Shown: positions 37,611 through 46,828, counted from the first letter of the stretch. The stretch: DNA of 64,000 nucleotides from Nocardioides aromaticivorans (GCF_013408525.1 NZ_JACBZM010000001.1:4340001-4404000), one strand, 5' to 3'. Made by a program: numbers and translations. Notes: a model not told the origin generated them from the sequence alone.

Positions 37611-37630
37611 CTGAGCAACGAGGAGGACCC

Positions 37631-39130
37631 GTGAGTCTCTTCCGGACCAAGTCCGTCGAACAGTCCATCGCCGACACCGACGAGCCGGACCACCGGCTCC
37701 GCAAGGACCTGTCCGCGCTGGACCTGACCGTGTTCGGGGTCGGTGTCATCATCGGCGCCGGCATCTTCGTCCTCACCGGGACCGTGGCCGCGAGCAACGC
37801 CGGCCCGGCGCTGGCGCTGAGCTTCGTGATCGCCGCGGTCGCCTGCGGGCTGGCCGCGCTCTGCTACGCCGAGCTCGCCTCGACGGTGCCGGTCGCCGGC
37901 AGCGCCTACACGTTCAGCTACGCCACGCTCGGCGAGCTGGTCGCCTGGATCATCGGCTGGGACCTCGTCCTCGAGTTCACCGTCGGCGCGGCGGCGCTCT
38001 CGACCGGCTTCTCGGCGTACCTGCAGCAGGTCCTCGAGATCGTCGACGTCACCCTGCCCTCGCAGATCAGCTCCGCCGCCACCGGCGTGATCGACCTGCC
38101 CGCCGTGGTGATCGCGCTGCTCGTGACCTGGATGCTGATCCGCGGCACGAAGTTCTCCAGCCGCTTCAACCAGGTCGTGGTCGCGCTCAAGCTGGTCGTC
38201 GTCGCAGCCGTGATCGTCGTCGGCGTCGCCCACATCGACACCGGCAACTGGGTGCCCTTCATCCCGGACGCCCAGCCCGCGCCCGAGTCCAGCGGCGGCT
38301 TCGCCGACGTCCCGCTGATCACCACCCTGCTCGGCCTGGAGCCCGCGGTCTTCGGCCTCGCCGGCGTCATCTCGGGCGCCGCGATCGTGTTCTTCGCGTT
38401 CATCGGCTTCGACATCGTCGCGACCACCGCGGAGGAGACCAAGAACCCGCAGCGCGACGTCCCGATCGGGATCCTCGGCTCGCTGGCCATCGTGACCGTC
38501 CTGTACGCCGCCGTCAGCCTCGTCGTCACCGGCCTGCGCAGCTACCGGGACATCGACCCCGACAGCGCCGCGCCGCTGGCCGACGCCTTCGAGGACGCCG
38601 GGGTCGGCTGGATGCCCGACCTGATCTCGGTCGGCGCCTGCATCGGGCTCGTCGTGGTCGCGATGATCCTGATGCTCGGCCAGTCGCGGGTCGCCTTCGC
38701 GATGGCCCGTGACGGACTGCTGCCGCGGCCGCTGGCCAAGGTGCACCCGACCTACGGGACGCCGTACCGGATCACGGTCCTGACCGGGATCGCCGTCGCC
38801 GCCCTCGCCGGCTTCGTCGACCTCAGCACGCTGGCGCACCTGGTCAACATCGGCACCCTGTTCGCCTTCCTCCTGGTGAGCATCGGTGTGGTCGTCCTGC
38901 GCCGCACCCGGCCGGACCTGCCCCGCGGCTTCCGCACCCCGCTCGCGCCCGTGGTGGCGACGATCTCGGTGCTGATGTGCGGCTACCTGATGCTCAACCT
39001 GACCGGTGACACGTGGATCCGGTTCCTCGTGTGGATGGCGGTCGGCGTCATCGTCTACTTCGTGTACGGCAGAGGTCACAGCCGCCTGGGCCACCGGGAG
39101 GAGGCCGCGGGGAATAGTCTTTCCACGTGA
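37631..39130 (+). CDS. APC-family amino acid permease (cationic amino acid transporter type)
   Basis: 499 residues from the GTG at 37631, preceded by AGGAGG at 37621-37626. About 12-14 membrane helices are seen. The first has GVGVIIGAGIFVLTG, the substrate-binding glycine motif of APC transporters. The PVAGSAYTFSY and GFDIVATTAEETKNPQRD segments are typical of the cationic amino acid transporter subgroup (YfnA/RocE-like). It should import amino acids with protons; which ones is not known. The stop overlaps the next gene's GTG, but a separate -10 element lies inside its tail. Confidence 0.87.
   Translation: MSLFRTKSVEQSIADTDEPDHRLRKDLSALDLTVFGVGVIIGAGIFVLTGTVAASNAGPALALSFVIAAVACGLAALCYAELASTVPVAGSAYTFSYATLGELVAWIIGWDLVLEFTVGAAALSTGFSAYLQQVLEIVDVTLPSQISSAATGVIDLPAVVIALLVTWMLIRGTKFSSRFNQVVVALKLVVVAAVIVVGVAHIDTGNWVPFIPDAQPAPESSGGFADVPLITTLLGLEPAVFGLAGVISGAAIVFFAFIGFDIVATTAEETKNPQRDVPIGILGSLAIVTVLYAAVSLVVTGLRSYRDIDPDSAAPLADAFEDAGVGWMPDLISVGACIGLVVVAMILMLGQSRVAFAMARDGLLPRPLAKVHPTYGTPYRITVLTGIAVAALAGFVDLSTLAHLVNIGTLFAFLLVSIGVVVLRRTRPDLPRGFRTPLAPVVATISVLMCGYLMLNLTGDTWIRFLVWMAVGVIVYFVYGRGHSRLGHREEAAGNSLST
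39115..39120 (+). promoter_or_regulatory. -10 element for the PAC2 gene inside the permease gene
   Basis: TAGTCT, 6 bases, then the GTG at 39127, even though that GTG overlaps the upstream stop. The gene could be read both from the permease transcript and from its own start. Confidence 0.42.
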
Positions 39131-40077
39131 CTTCGCCGACCCGCCTCGTCCACATCGTCGACGAGGTGCCCGAGCTGGCCGAGGTCGAGGGCCTGCCGAT
39201 GGTCGTCGCGCTGGACGGCTTCCTCGACGCAGGCAACGCGGGTGCGCTCGCCTGCCGGCACCTCGTCCGCACCGGCGCCTCCTCGCCCGACGGCGGTGGC
39301 GTCGTCGTCGCGACCTTCGACGTGGACCAGCTCCACGACTACCGCGCCCGGCGACCCCCGATGACCTTCGCCCGCGACCACTACGAGGGCTACGAGGCCC
39401 CGCGGCTCGTCGTCCGCCTGCTGCACGACGCCGGCGGGACGCCGTACCTCCTGCTGCACGGGCCGGAGCCCGACATCCGTTGGGAGGCCTTCTGCCGCGC
39501 CGTGCTGGAGGTCGTCGAGCGGTTCGGGGTGACCCTGGTGGTCTCGGTCGGCTCGGTGCCGATGGCGGTCCCGCACACGCGGCCGATCGCGATCACCCAC
39601 CACGCCAACAACGCCGACCTGCTCACCGGCACCAGCCCGTGGCGCGGCGAGCTGCGGGTCCCGAGCAGCGCGCAGGCACTGCTCGAGGTGCGCCTCGGCG
39701 AGTGGGGGCATGACGCGCAGGGCTTCGTCGCGCACGTGCCGCACTACCTGGCGCAGCTCGACTACCCGCGCGCCGCGCAGGGCCTGCTGGAGCAGGTCGA
39801 GCTCGCCGCCCGCCTCACGATCGAGCTCACCGAGCTCGGTGAGCTGGCCGAGGAGCGCGAGGAGGAGATCGCCCGCTACCTCTCGGCCAACGACGAGGTG
39901 CAGGAGGTCGTGACCGCGCTCGAGCAGCAATACGACACCTTCGCCCGCGCCGAGGCGGAGGGCAGCAGCCTCCTCGCCGAGGACGAGCCGCTGCCGACCG
40001 GCGAGGAGATCGGCCGGCAGTTCGAGCAGTTCCTGGCCGGGCTCGAGGGCCCCGACGAGACCGGAGGACCGGCGTGA
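39127..40077 (+). CDS. PAC2-family (proteasome assembly chaperone-like) protein
   Basis: 316 residues. The PAC2 domain spans about 15-235, with VVALDGFLDAGNA near the start, the central SVGSVPMAVPHTRP, and a long helical C-terminal part. Actinobacterial PAC2 proteins are widespread, form trimers in known structures, and have no settled role. In proteasome-bearing Actinomycetes a chaperone role has been proposed, but no proteasome gene is present here. It starts on a GTGA overlap with the permease and is itself coupled to the thioesterase. Confidence 0.82.
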   Translation: MTSPTRLVHIVDEVPELAEVEGLPMVVALDGFLDAGNAGALACRHLVRTGASSPDGGGVVVATFDVDQLHDYRARRPPMTFARDHYEGYEAPRLVVRLLHDAGGTPYLLLHGPEPDIRWEAFCRAVLEVVERFGVTLVVSVGSVPMAVPHTRPIAITHHANNADLLTGTSPWRGELRVPSSAQALLEVRLGEWGHDAQGFVAHVPHYLAQLDYPRAAQGLLEQVELAARLTIELTELGELAEEREEEIARYLSANDEVQEVVTALEQQYDTFARAEAEGSSLLAEDEPLPTGEEIGRQFEQFLAGLEGPDETGGPA

Positions 40078-40949
40078 GCGACAGCGCGTCGAGGGTGATG
40101 GGGGAGGCGACGCAGAAGCTGGTCGCGCTCCTCGACCTGGAGAAGCTCGACACCGACCTCTTCCGGGGCCAGCAGCCGGAGACCATCCGGCAGCGCGTGT
40201 ACGGCGGCCAGGTGGCCGCCCAGGCGCTGATCGCCGCCTCCCGCACGGTCGACGAGGGCTTCCACGTGCACTCGCTGCACTCGTACTTCCTGCTACCCGG
40301 CGACTACAACGTCCCGATCATCTACGACGTCGAGCGGATCCGCGACGGCAAGTCCTTCGCCACCCGGCGGGTGCTCGCGCGCCAGCACGGCCGCCCGATC
40401 TACTACCAGTCGCTCAACTTCCAGCGCCAGGAGGAGGGGCTGGAGCACGAGGACGTCATGCCCGAGGTCAAGCCGCCCGAGGAGGGCCTCGACCTCATGC
40501 AGCTGATGGCCGAGCGCGGCACCGACGACGGGCTCAGCAAGGAGTGGGCGGCCCTCGACGTGCGCTGGCTCGGCAGCTCAGCGTACGGGCTGGACCCCGA
40601 CCCGATGCACCCGGCGAAGGCACAGGTGTGGATCCGCGTCGACGGCCGGCTCAGCGACGACCCGATGGAGCACCTGGCGACCTTCACCTACGCCAGCGAC
40701 GTGTCCCTGCTCGGCGCGACCCTCGCGGCGCACCCCGAGCACGGCCCGCAGAAGGTCCAGATGGCCTCGCTCGACCACACCATCTGGTTCCACCGGCCGT
40801 TCCGCGCCGACGAGTGGTGGCTCTACGACCAGTGGTCGCCCTCGGCGAGCGGTGGTCGCGGGCTCGCGCTCGGCCGCGTCTTCACCCAGGACGGCACCCT
40901 CGTCGCCACGGTCGCGCAGGAAGGGCTGATCCGGCCAAGGACGCAGTAG
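40074..40949 (+). CDS. tesB: Acyl-CoA thioesterase II
   Basis: 291 residues with the double hotdog fold of TesB: first domain about 10-120 with YGGQVAAQALIAASRTV, second domain about 160-290 with SLDHTIWFHRPFRADEWWLYD. TesB cleaves medium- and long-chain acyl-CoA to free fatty acid and CoA. Catalytic Asp, Thr/Ser and Gln residues are consistent with activity (Asp of SLDHTIW). It is the last gene of the permease-PAC2-tesB run. The stop codon is part of a hairpin described separately. Confidence 0.9.
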   Translation: MSDSASRVMGEATQKLVALLDLEKLDTDLFRGQQPETIRQRVYGGQVAAQALIAASRTVDEGFHVHSLHSYFLLPGDYNVPIIYDVERIRDGKSFATRRVLARQHGRPIYYQSLNFQRQEEGLEHEDVMPEVKPPEEGLDLMQLMAERGTDDGLSKEWAALDVRWLGSSAYGLDPDPMHPAKAQVWIRVDGRLSDDPMEHLATFTYASDVSLLGATLAAHPEHGPQKVQMASLDHTIWFHRPFRADEWWLYDQWSPSASGGRGLALGRVFTQDGTLVATVAQEGLIRPRTQ

Positions 40950-41043
40950 CCCGCGAGGAACGAGCGGGCTGCGTGGGCGTCCGCAGATTGAGCAAGCGAC
41001 GCGACTGAGGAACGAAGTCGCGCCGGCGCGTCGAAATCGATTC
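40948..41043. repeat. REP-like element: two hairpins with the same loop
   Basis: AGCCCGC (40948-40954) pairs with GCGGGCT (40964-40970), and GCGACT (41001-41006) pairs with AGTCGC (41016-41021). Both enclose the identical 9-base loop GAGGAACGA. A 12-bp palindrome CGCGCCGGCGCG (41019-41030) and AT-richer sequence follow. Different stems with one loop suggest a family of palindromic extragenic repeats. The first hairpin overlaps the tesB stop and may end transcription. The rest of the 158-base gap holds no gene. Confidence 0.5.
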
Positions 41044-41107
41044 GCTCTCGCGTCGTGGCTGGTCGTTGCCCCTTGTCTCCCGCGCGCAGCAGGAGTTACG
41101 TGGGGCC

Positions 41108-43201
41108 ATGGCGGACAAGCACGCAGAGAGGCGGGGCGAGCACGACCTCGCGGCGCCCGGGCCCGACCGGATCCGCAACGTGGTCCTGGTCGGGCCCTCC
41201 CAGTCGGGCAAGACCTCCCTCGTGGAGGCACTCCTCGCCCATGCACGGGTGATCACGCGGGCGGGCAGCACCGCCGACGGCACCACGGTCTGTGACACCG
41301 AGGACGCCGAGAAGAGCCACGGGCGGTCGATCTCGCTCGCGGTGGCGCCGCTGGTGCACCGCGGGGTGAAGGTCAACCTGGTCGACACCCCCGGGTACGT
41401 CGACTTCGTCGGCGACCTGCGCGCCGGCCTCCGGGCCGCGGACTGCGCCCTGTTCGTCGTCGCCGCCAACGAGGAGGTCGACGAGGCGACCCGGACCCTG
41501 TGGCGCGAGTGCGCCGAGGTGGGGATGCCGCGGGCGGTCGTGGTCTCCAAGCTCGACCATCCCCGCGCCGACGTGGACGCCGTCGTCGCCCAGGCTCGGG
41601 CCGCGCTCGACGGCAAGGTGCTGCCCGTCTACGTCGCCGGACCCGACGGGGTGAGCGGCCTGACGGGGCTGATCACGGGCGGGGACGGCACCGACGACCC
41701 GCGCCGCGGCGAGCTGATCGAGGCGATCATCGAGGAGTCCGAGGACGAGGACCTGATGGACCGCTACGTCGGCGGTGAGGAGATCGACGCCACCGTGCTG
41801 GTCAAGGACCTGGAGACGGCGGTCGCCCGGGCCAGCTTCCACCCCGTGATCCCGGTGTGCGGGGCGACCGGCGTCGGGCTCGCCGAGCTGCTCGACCTCT
41901 GCGTCGACGGGTTCCCCTCACCGTTGGAGCACACCTCGCCCGACGTCTTCACCCCGGCCGGCGCCTCGGTGGGCGTCGTGGCGTGCGACCCCGGCGGGCC
42001 GCTGGTCGCCGAGGTGGTCAAGACCGCCGGAGACCCGTATGTCGGGCGGATCAGCCTGGTCCGGGTCTTCTCCGGCACCCTCGACCCGGACACCCCCGTA
42101 CACGTCTCGGGCCACTTCTCGTCCTTCTTCGCCGACGGCGCCGGCCACGAGGACCACGACGAGGACGAGCGGATCGGCGCGCTCGGGCACCCGTTCGGGG
42201 CCACCCAGGTGCCCGCCGCGCGGGTGGTGGCCGGCGACCTCGGGACTGTGGCGCGGCTGTCCCGCGCGGAGACCGGCGACACGCTCTCGGCCGTCGACCG
42301 CCCGCTGGTGCTCAAGCCGTGGTCGATGCCCGACCCGCTGCTGCCCGTCGCGATCGAGGCCGCCACCCGTTCCGACGAGGACAAGCTGTCGCAGGCGCTG
42401 GCGCGCCTCGCCGCCGAGGACCCGAGCCTGCGGGTGGAGCACAACGCGGAGACCGGCCAGCTGGTGCTGTGGGTGATGGGCGAGGCGCACGCCGACGTCG
42501 TACTCGAGCGGCTCGCGGCGCGGCACGGGGTGTCCGTCGAGCAGCGGGAGCTGCTCGTGCCCCTCCGCGAGTGCCTCGCCGGGCCGGGGCGCGGGCACGG
42601 GCGCCACGTGAAGCAGTCCGGCGGCCACGGGCAGTACGCGATCTGCGACCTCGAGGTGGAGCCGCTCCCCGAGGGCAGCGGCTTCGAGTTCGTCGACAAG
42701 GTCGTCGGCGGCGCGGTCCCGCGCAGCTACATCCCCAGCGTGGAGAAGGGGGTGCGCGGCCAGCTGGAGCGGGGCCTGCGCAACGGCTACCCCGTGGTCG
42801 ACCTGCGGGTCACCCTGGTCGACGGCAAGGCGCACAGCGTGGACTCCTCCGACATGGCCTTCCAGAGTGCCGGTGCGCTCGCCCTGCGCGAGGCGGCGGA
42901 GGTCGCCGGCGTCGCGATGCTGGAGCCGTACGACGAGGTCCGGGTGCTGGTGCCCGACGACCTCGTCGGCCCGGTGATGAGCGACCTGTCCGCGCGGCGG
43001 GGCCGGCTGCTCGGCAACGACAACGTCGAGGGCGGCCGGACGCTGGTGACCGCGCACGTCCCGCAGCGCGAGCTGGTCCGGTACGCCGTCGACCTCCGCG
43101 CCGCGACCCGGGGTGCGGGCACGTTCACGCGCACCTTCGCCCACTACGAGGCGATGCCCGAGGAGCAGGCGCGGCAGGTGACGCCGCGCCTGCACCACTA
43201 G
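41108..43201 (+). CDS. fusA2: Elongation factor G-like protein (EF-G2)
   Basis: 697 residues from the ATG at 41108, placed just before the first conserved strand; a -10-like TTACGT and a -35-like TTGTCT 17 bases apart lie upstream. All EF-G domains are present: a GTPase domain with GPSQSGKTS at 29-37 and VDTPGYVDF, then domains II to V. It departs from true EF-G in the P-loop (no HIDAGKTT), in the guanine motif (SKLD instead of NKxD) and in the switch region. It matches mycobacterial FusA2 (Rv0120c). Paralogues of this kind may act in ribosome recycling or rescue, but the role of this group is unproven. It is not the main translocase. Confidence 0.88.
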   Translation: MADKHAERRGEHDLAAPGPDRIRNVVLVGPSQSGKTSLVEALLAHARVITRAGSTADGTTVCDTEDAEKSHGRSISLAVAPLVHRGVKVNLVDTPGYVDFVGDLRAGLRAADCALFVVAANEEVDEATRTLWRECAEVGMPRAVVVSKLDHPRADVDAVVAQARAALDGKVLPVYVAGPDGVSGLTGLITGGDGTDDPRRGELIEAIIEESEDEDLMDRYVGGEEIDATVLVKDLETAVARASFHPVIPVCGATGVGLAELLDLCVDGFPSPLEHTSPDVFTPAGASVGVVACDPGGPLVAEVVKTAGDPYVGRISLVRVFSGTLDPDTPVHVSGHFSSFFADGAGHEDHDEDERIGALGHPFGATQVPAARVVAGDLGTVARLSRAETGDTLSAVDRPLVLKPWSMPDPLLPVAIEAATRSDEDKLSQALARLAAEDPSLRVEHNAETGQLVLWVMGEAHADVVLERLAARHGVSVEQRELLVPLRECLAGPGRGHGRHVKQSGGHGQYAICDLEVEPLPEGSGFEFVDKVVGGAVPRSYIPSVEKGVRGQLERGLRNGYPVVDLRVTLVDGKAHSVDSSDMAFQSAGALALREAAEVAGVAMLEPYDEVRVLVPDDLVGPVMSDLSARRGRLLGNDNVEGGRTLVTAHVPQRELVRYAVDLRAATRGAGTFTRTFAHYEAMPEEQARQVTPRLHH

Positions 43202-43217
43202 GCGTTTGACGCGATGG

Positions 43218-44063
43218 TCAGAGTGCGGTGGTCCGACCCAGCAGGTGGGGCGCGCCGCTCTTCGGGTTGACCAGCGTGAAGTCGTAGCCGGTCGCCGTCC
43301 TCTCGGCACCGAACTGCGCCTTGCCGGGCAGGAAGATCGGCTTCTTGAACGCGACCTCGACCTTGACCGCGTCGGGGAGCCGGTTCTCCAGCGCCGCGAT
43401 GCAGCGGGCCTTGCTCCACATGCCGTGGGCGATGTGGCGCGGGAAGCCCAGCGCCTTCGCGGTCAGCGGGTAGAGGTGGATCGGGTTCCGGTCGCCGGAG
43501 ACGGCGCCGTAGGTGCGGCCCAGGTTGTCGGGCAGCGACCAGACCGGTCCCTTGGCGTCGACGGACGCCAGGGACATCCCCGGGTCGCCGTTCTCCTTGT
43601 CGCCCTTGCCCACGCGCAGGTACGTCGACACGGACTCCCACACGACCTCGTCACCGACGGTGCCGGTGACGTTCATGTCCCAGGCCCGGCCCTTGGTGCT
43701 GGCGCGCAGGTTGTCGGCCACGAGCCTCAGCGACACCGTCTCGCCGATGGCGACCGGGCGGTGCTGGACGATCGTGTTCTCCAGGTGCACCGAGCCGATG
43801 GCCGGGAACGGGAACGTGGCGTCGGTCATCAGCTGCATGTGCAGCGGGAAGGCCAGCATGTGCAGGTAGGGGACCGGCGCGACGTCGCGGGTCGGGAAGC
43901 CGCAGACGGCGGCGTACCGGTCGACGGCGGCACGCTCGACCACGACGTCGTTGCGCTCGAGGACGAGGTCCGGGAGCGCACCGCCGGTCTTCTTGATGCC
44001 CGGCAGCTGGTTCACGCCGGGGACCGCGGGGAGTGCGGCCTTGAGCATCACGGGGAGCGCCAT
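43218..44063 (-). CDS. htdX: (3R)-hydroxyacyl-thioester dehydratase (HtdX-like MaoC protein)
   Basis: 281 residues from the ATG at 44063, one base after the fabG4 stop; a GTG at 44072 is also possible. It has a double-hotdog MaoC layout: an N-terminal domain of about 150 residues, then the catalytic C-terminal hydratase-2 motif YGAVSGDRNPIHLYPLTAKA with Asp and His. HtdX (Rv0241c) of M. tuberculosis dehydrates (3R)-hydroxyacyl thioesters and is 280 residues long, encoded beside fabG4 and fadA2 as here. Together the three proteins could make or break acyl chains. Confidence 0.88.
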   Translation of the reverse strand: MALPVMLKAALPAVPGVNQLPGIKKTGGALPDLVLERNDVVVERAAVDRYAAVCGFPTRDVAPVPYLHMLAFPLHMQLMTDATFPFPAIGSVHLENTIVQHRPVAIGETVSLRLVADNLRASTKGRAWDMNVTGTVGDEVVWESVSTYLRVGKGDKENGDPGMSLASVDAKGPVWSLPDNLGRTYGAVSGDRNPIHLYPLTAKALGFPRHIAHGMWSKARCIAALENRLPDAVKVEVAFKKPIFLPGKAQFGAERTATGYDFTLVNPKSGAPHLLGRTTAL

Positions 44064-44064
44064 G

Positions 44065-45399
44065 TCAGGCACCCAGCATCATCTGGCCGCAGACCCGCAC
44101 GACGTTGCCGTTGACGGCGGTCGAGGCGGGGGAGGCGTACCAGGCGATGGTCTCGGCGACGTCGACGGGCAGGCCGCCCTGGGCCATCGCGTTGAGGCGC
44201 TGGCCGACCTCGCGGGTCGCGAACGGCACGGCGGCCGTCATCTGGGTGATGATGAAGCCGGGCGCGACGGCGTTGATGGTGATGCCGTCCTTCAGCTTGT
44301 CGCTCAGCGAGTCGACGAAGCCGATGACGCCGGCCTTGGAGGCGGCGTAGCTGGTCTGGCCCAGGTTGCCGGCGATGCCCGCGATCGAGGCGACGCCGAT
44401 GATCCGGCCGTTGTCGTTGATGACGCCCTGCTCGAGCAGCTCGGCGGTGATCCGCTCCGGCGCCTCGAGGTTGATCTGGAGGACCTTGCCGAAGCGCTCC
44501 GGCGTCTGGTTCGCCAGCTTCTTGTCCATCGTCACCCCCGCGTTGTGCACGACGATGTCGACGCCGCCGTGCTTCTCCTTGAGGTGGTGGGCGATGCGCT
44601 GCGGCGCGTCGGCCGCGGTGATGTCGAGGGTGAGCCAGTCGCCGTCGAGCTCGTTCATGACCTTGACCAGGTCGTCGGCGGCCTGCGGGACGTCGAGGCC
44701 GACGACCTTGGCGCCGTCACGGTGCAGCACCCGGGCGATCTCCTCGCCGATGCCGCGGCTGGCGCCGGTGACGAAGGCGACCTTGCCGGCCAGCGGCTGG
44801 GTCCAGTCGGCGAGCGCCGAGCCGTGCTTCTCGTCGTGCGCGCCGATCCGGACGACCTGGCCCGAGACGTACGCCGACTTGGGGCTCAGCAGGAAGCCGA
44901 GCGTCGAGAGGACCGAGTCCTCGTAGCCGTCGGCGACGTAGACCAGCTGGACGGTGCCGCCCTTGCCGATCTCCTTGCCGAGGCTGCGGGTGAAGCCCTC
45001 GAGCGCGCGCTGGGCGATCTGCTCGCTGCCCTCGACGAGCGCCGGCGGCGTACCGATGACGACGACCCGGGCGCAGCTCTTCAGGCTGCGCAGCACCGGG
45101 GTGAAGAAGGCTTGGAGCTCGACGAGCTCCTCCACCGTGCTGATGCCGGTGGCGTCGAAGACGAGGCCCTTGTACTTCTCGCCCTCGGCCTGGGCGCCGA
45201 CCGAGGCGATCCCGAGCACGTCGAGCAGACCGGGCAGGGACTCGGCGAGGCGACCACGGCCGCCGACGAGGACGGTGCCGTTGACCAGCGGGTCGCCGGC
45301 CTTGTAGCGGTCCAGCTTGGTCGGGTTCGGCAGTCCGAGGTTCTTGACGAGGAGCTTGCCGATCGGGGAGCTCACGAAGACCTGGTACTTGTCAGTCAT
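44065..45399 (-). CDS. fabG4: 3-oxoacyl thioester reductase FabG4 (two-domain SDR)
   Basis: 444 residues from the ATG at 45399. The N-terminal 200 residues form a degenerate Rossmann domain without a nucleotide loop. The C-terminal SDR domain has TGASRGIG at 211-218, NAG at 286-288, and the triad Ser338, Tyr351 and Lys355. M. tuberculosis FabG4 (Rv0242c) has the same high-molecular-weight form and uses NADH to reduce 3-oxoacyl-CoA. It is the first gene of a two-gene operon with htdX and diverges from fadA2 with 97 bases between starts. Confidence 0.92.
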   Translation of the reverse strand: MTDKYQVFVSSPIGKLLVKNLGLPNPTKLDRYKAGDPLVNGTVLVGGRGRLAESLPGLLDVLGIASVGAQAEGEKYKGLVFDATGISTVEELVELQAFFTPVLRSLKSCARVVVIGTPPALVEGSEQIAQRALEGFTRSLGKEIGKGGTVQLVYVADGYEDSVLSTLGFLLSPKSAYVSGQVVRIGAHDEKHGSALADWTQPLAGKVAFVTGASRGIGEEIARVLHRDGAKVVGLDVPQAADDLVKVMNELDGDWLTLDITAADAPQRIAHHLKEKHGGVDIVVHNAGVTMDKKLANQTPERFGKVLQINLEAPERITAELLEQGVINDNGRIIGVASIAGIAGNLGQTSYAASKAGVIGFVDSLSDKLKDGITINAVAPGFIITQMTAAVPFATREVGQRLNAMAQGGLPVDVAETIAWYASPASTAVNGNVVRVCGQMMLGA

Positions 45400-45408
45400 G
45401 TGCACCAT

Positions 45409-45426
45409 GTAACTAGATGTGTAACT
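45409..45426. promoter_or_regulatory. Direct repeats in the fabG4-fadA2 divergent promoter region
   Basis: GTAACT occurs at 45409-45414 and again at 45421-45426, 12 bases apart, just upstream of fabG4. The spacing is close to one DNA turn, so a dimeric regulator could bind one face. No clear -10 of the TANNNT type was found for either gene. Confidence 0.35.
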
Positions 45427-45496
45427 CTGAGTCCACATTTCGTGATCTCGCCCTCAAAGGGTTCTCCCGAGGGCCACGCTGAGTGAGGATTGCTCC

Positions 45497-46777
45497 ATGA
45501 CTGAGACTGTTCGCCGCGCCGCCGTACTCGGCGGTAACCGCATCCCGTTCGCGCGCTCCAACGGCGCGTACGCCACCGCCTCCAACCAGGAGATGCTGAC
45601 CGCTGCCCTCGACGGCCTCGTGGCGCGCTTCGGACTGGAGGGTGAACGTCTCGGTGAGGTCGCCGGTGGCGCCGTCCTCAAGCACAGCCGCGACTTCAAC
45701 CTGGTCCGCGAGTCGGTGCTCAGCACCCGTCTCGCCCCCGAGACGCCGGCCGTCGACCTGCAGCAGGCCTGCGGCACCGGCCTCCAGGCGATCAACTACA
45801 TCGCCAACAAGATCAAGCTCGGTCAGATCGACTCCGGCATCGGCGGCGGCGTGGACACCACCTCCGACGCGCCCATCGCGATCTCGGAGAAGCTGCGCAA
45901 GAAGCTGATCCAGCTCAACAACGCCCGGAGCACCAAGGACCGCCTCGCGATCCTGGCGACCATCCGCCCCGGCGACATCGGCCTGGCGATCCCGTCCAAC
46001 GGCGAGCCGCGCACCAAGCTCTCCATGGGCGAGCACCAGGCGCTGACCGCCCTCGAGTGGCAGATCACCCGCGAGGCCCAGGACGAGCTGGCCGTCACCT
46101 CCCACCACAACCTCGCGGCGTCGTACGACGAGGGCTGGCAGGACGACCTGATCACGCCCTTCCGCGGCCTCGAGCGCGACAACAACCTCCGCGCCGACTC
46201 CTCGCTGGAGAAGCTCGCCAAGCTCAAGCCGGTCTTCGGCAAGGGCGAGGCCGCCACGATGACCGCGGCCAACTCGACCCCGCTGACCGACGGCGCCTCC
46301 GCCGTCCTGCTCGGCTCCGAGGAGTGGGCCGCCGAGCACGGCCTCGAGGTCCTCGCCTACTTCGTCGACTCCGAGGTCGCGGCGGTCGACTTCGTCAACG
46401 GTGCCGAGGGCCTGCTCATGGCTCCCGCGTATGCCGTCCCGCGGATGCTGGAGCGCAACGGCCTCACCCTGCAGGACTTCGACTTCTACGAGATCCACGA
46501 GGCGTTCGCCTCGCAGGTGCTCTCGACGCTCGCCGCGTGGGAGAGCCCGGTGTTCTGCAAGGAGCGCCTCGGCCTCGACGCGCCGCTGGGGTCGATCGAC
46601 CGCAGCAAGCTCAACGTCAAGGGCTCCTCGCTCGCCGCGGGCCACCCGTTCTCGGCCACCGGTGGCCGGATCGTGGCCAACACGGCCAAGCTGCTCAAGG
46701 CCAACGGCGGCGGCCGGGCGCTGATCTCGGTCTGCGCGGCCGGTGGCCAGGGCGTCGTCGCGATCATGGAGCGCTGA
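45497..46777 (+). CDS. fadA2: Acetyl-CoA C-acyltransferase (thiolase) FadA2
   Basis: 426 residues. The thiolase nucleophile is Cys92 in QQACGTG. The C-terminal motifs HEAFASQ, GHPFSATGGR and CAAGGQG supply the other catalytic His and Cys residues. It cleaves 3-oxoacyl-CoA with CoA, or runs in reverse to join acyl-CoA units. FadA2 (Rv0243) has this size and the same divergent place beside fabG4. The ribosome site GAGGA is 7 bases before the ATG. A perfect terminator stem follows. Confidence 0.93.
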   Translation: MTETVRRAAVLGGNRIPFARSNGAYATASNQEMLTAALDGLVARFGLEGERLGEVAGGAVLKHSRDFNLVRESVLSTRLAPETPAVDLQQACGTGLQAINYIANKIKLGQIDSGIGGGVDTTSDAPIAISEKLRKKLIQLNNARSTKDRLAILATIRPGDIGLAIPSNGEPRTKLSMGEHQALTALEWQITREAQDELAVTSHHNLAASYDEGWQDDLITPFRGLERDNNLRADSSLEKLAKLKPVFGKGEAATMTAANSTPLTDGASAVLLGSEEWAAEHGLEVLAYFVDSEVAAVDFVNGAEGLLMAPAYAVPRMLERNGLTLQDFDFYEIHEAFASQVLSTLAAWESPVFCKERLGLDAPLGSIDRSKLNVKGSSLAAGHPFSATGGRIVANTAKLLKANGGGRALISVCAAGGQGVVAIMER

Positions 46778-46828
46778 CAGGCTCCCGGTCGTCGAGGAGG
46801 TCGCGCAGCGACCGTCACGAGACGCAGC

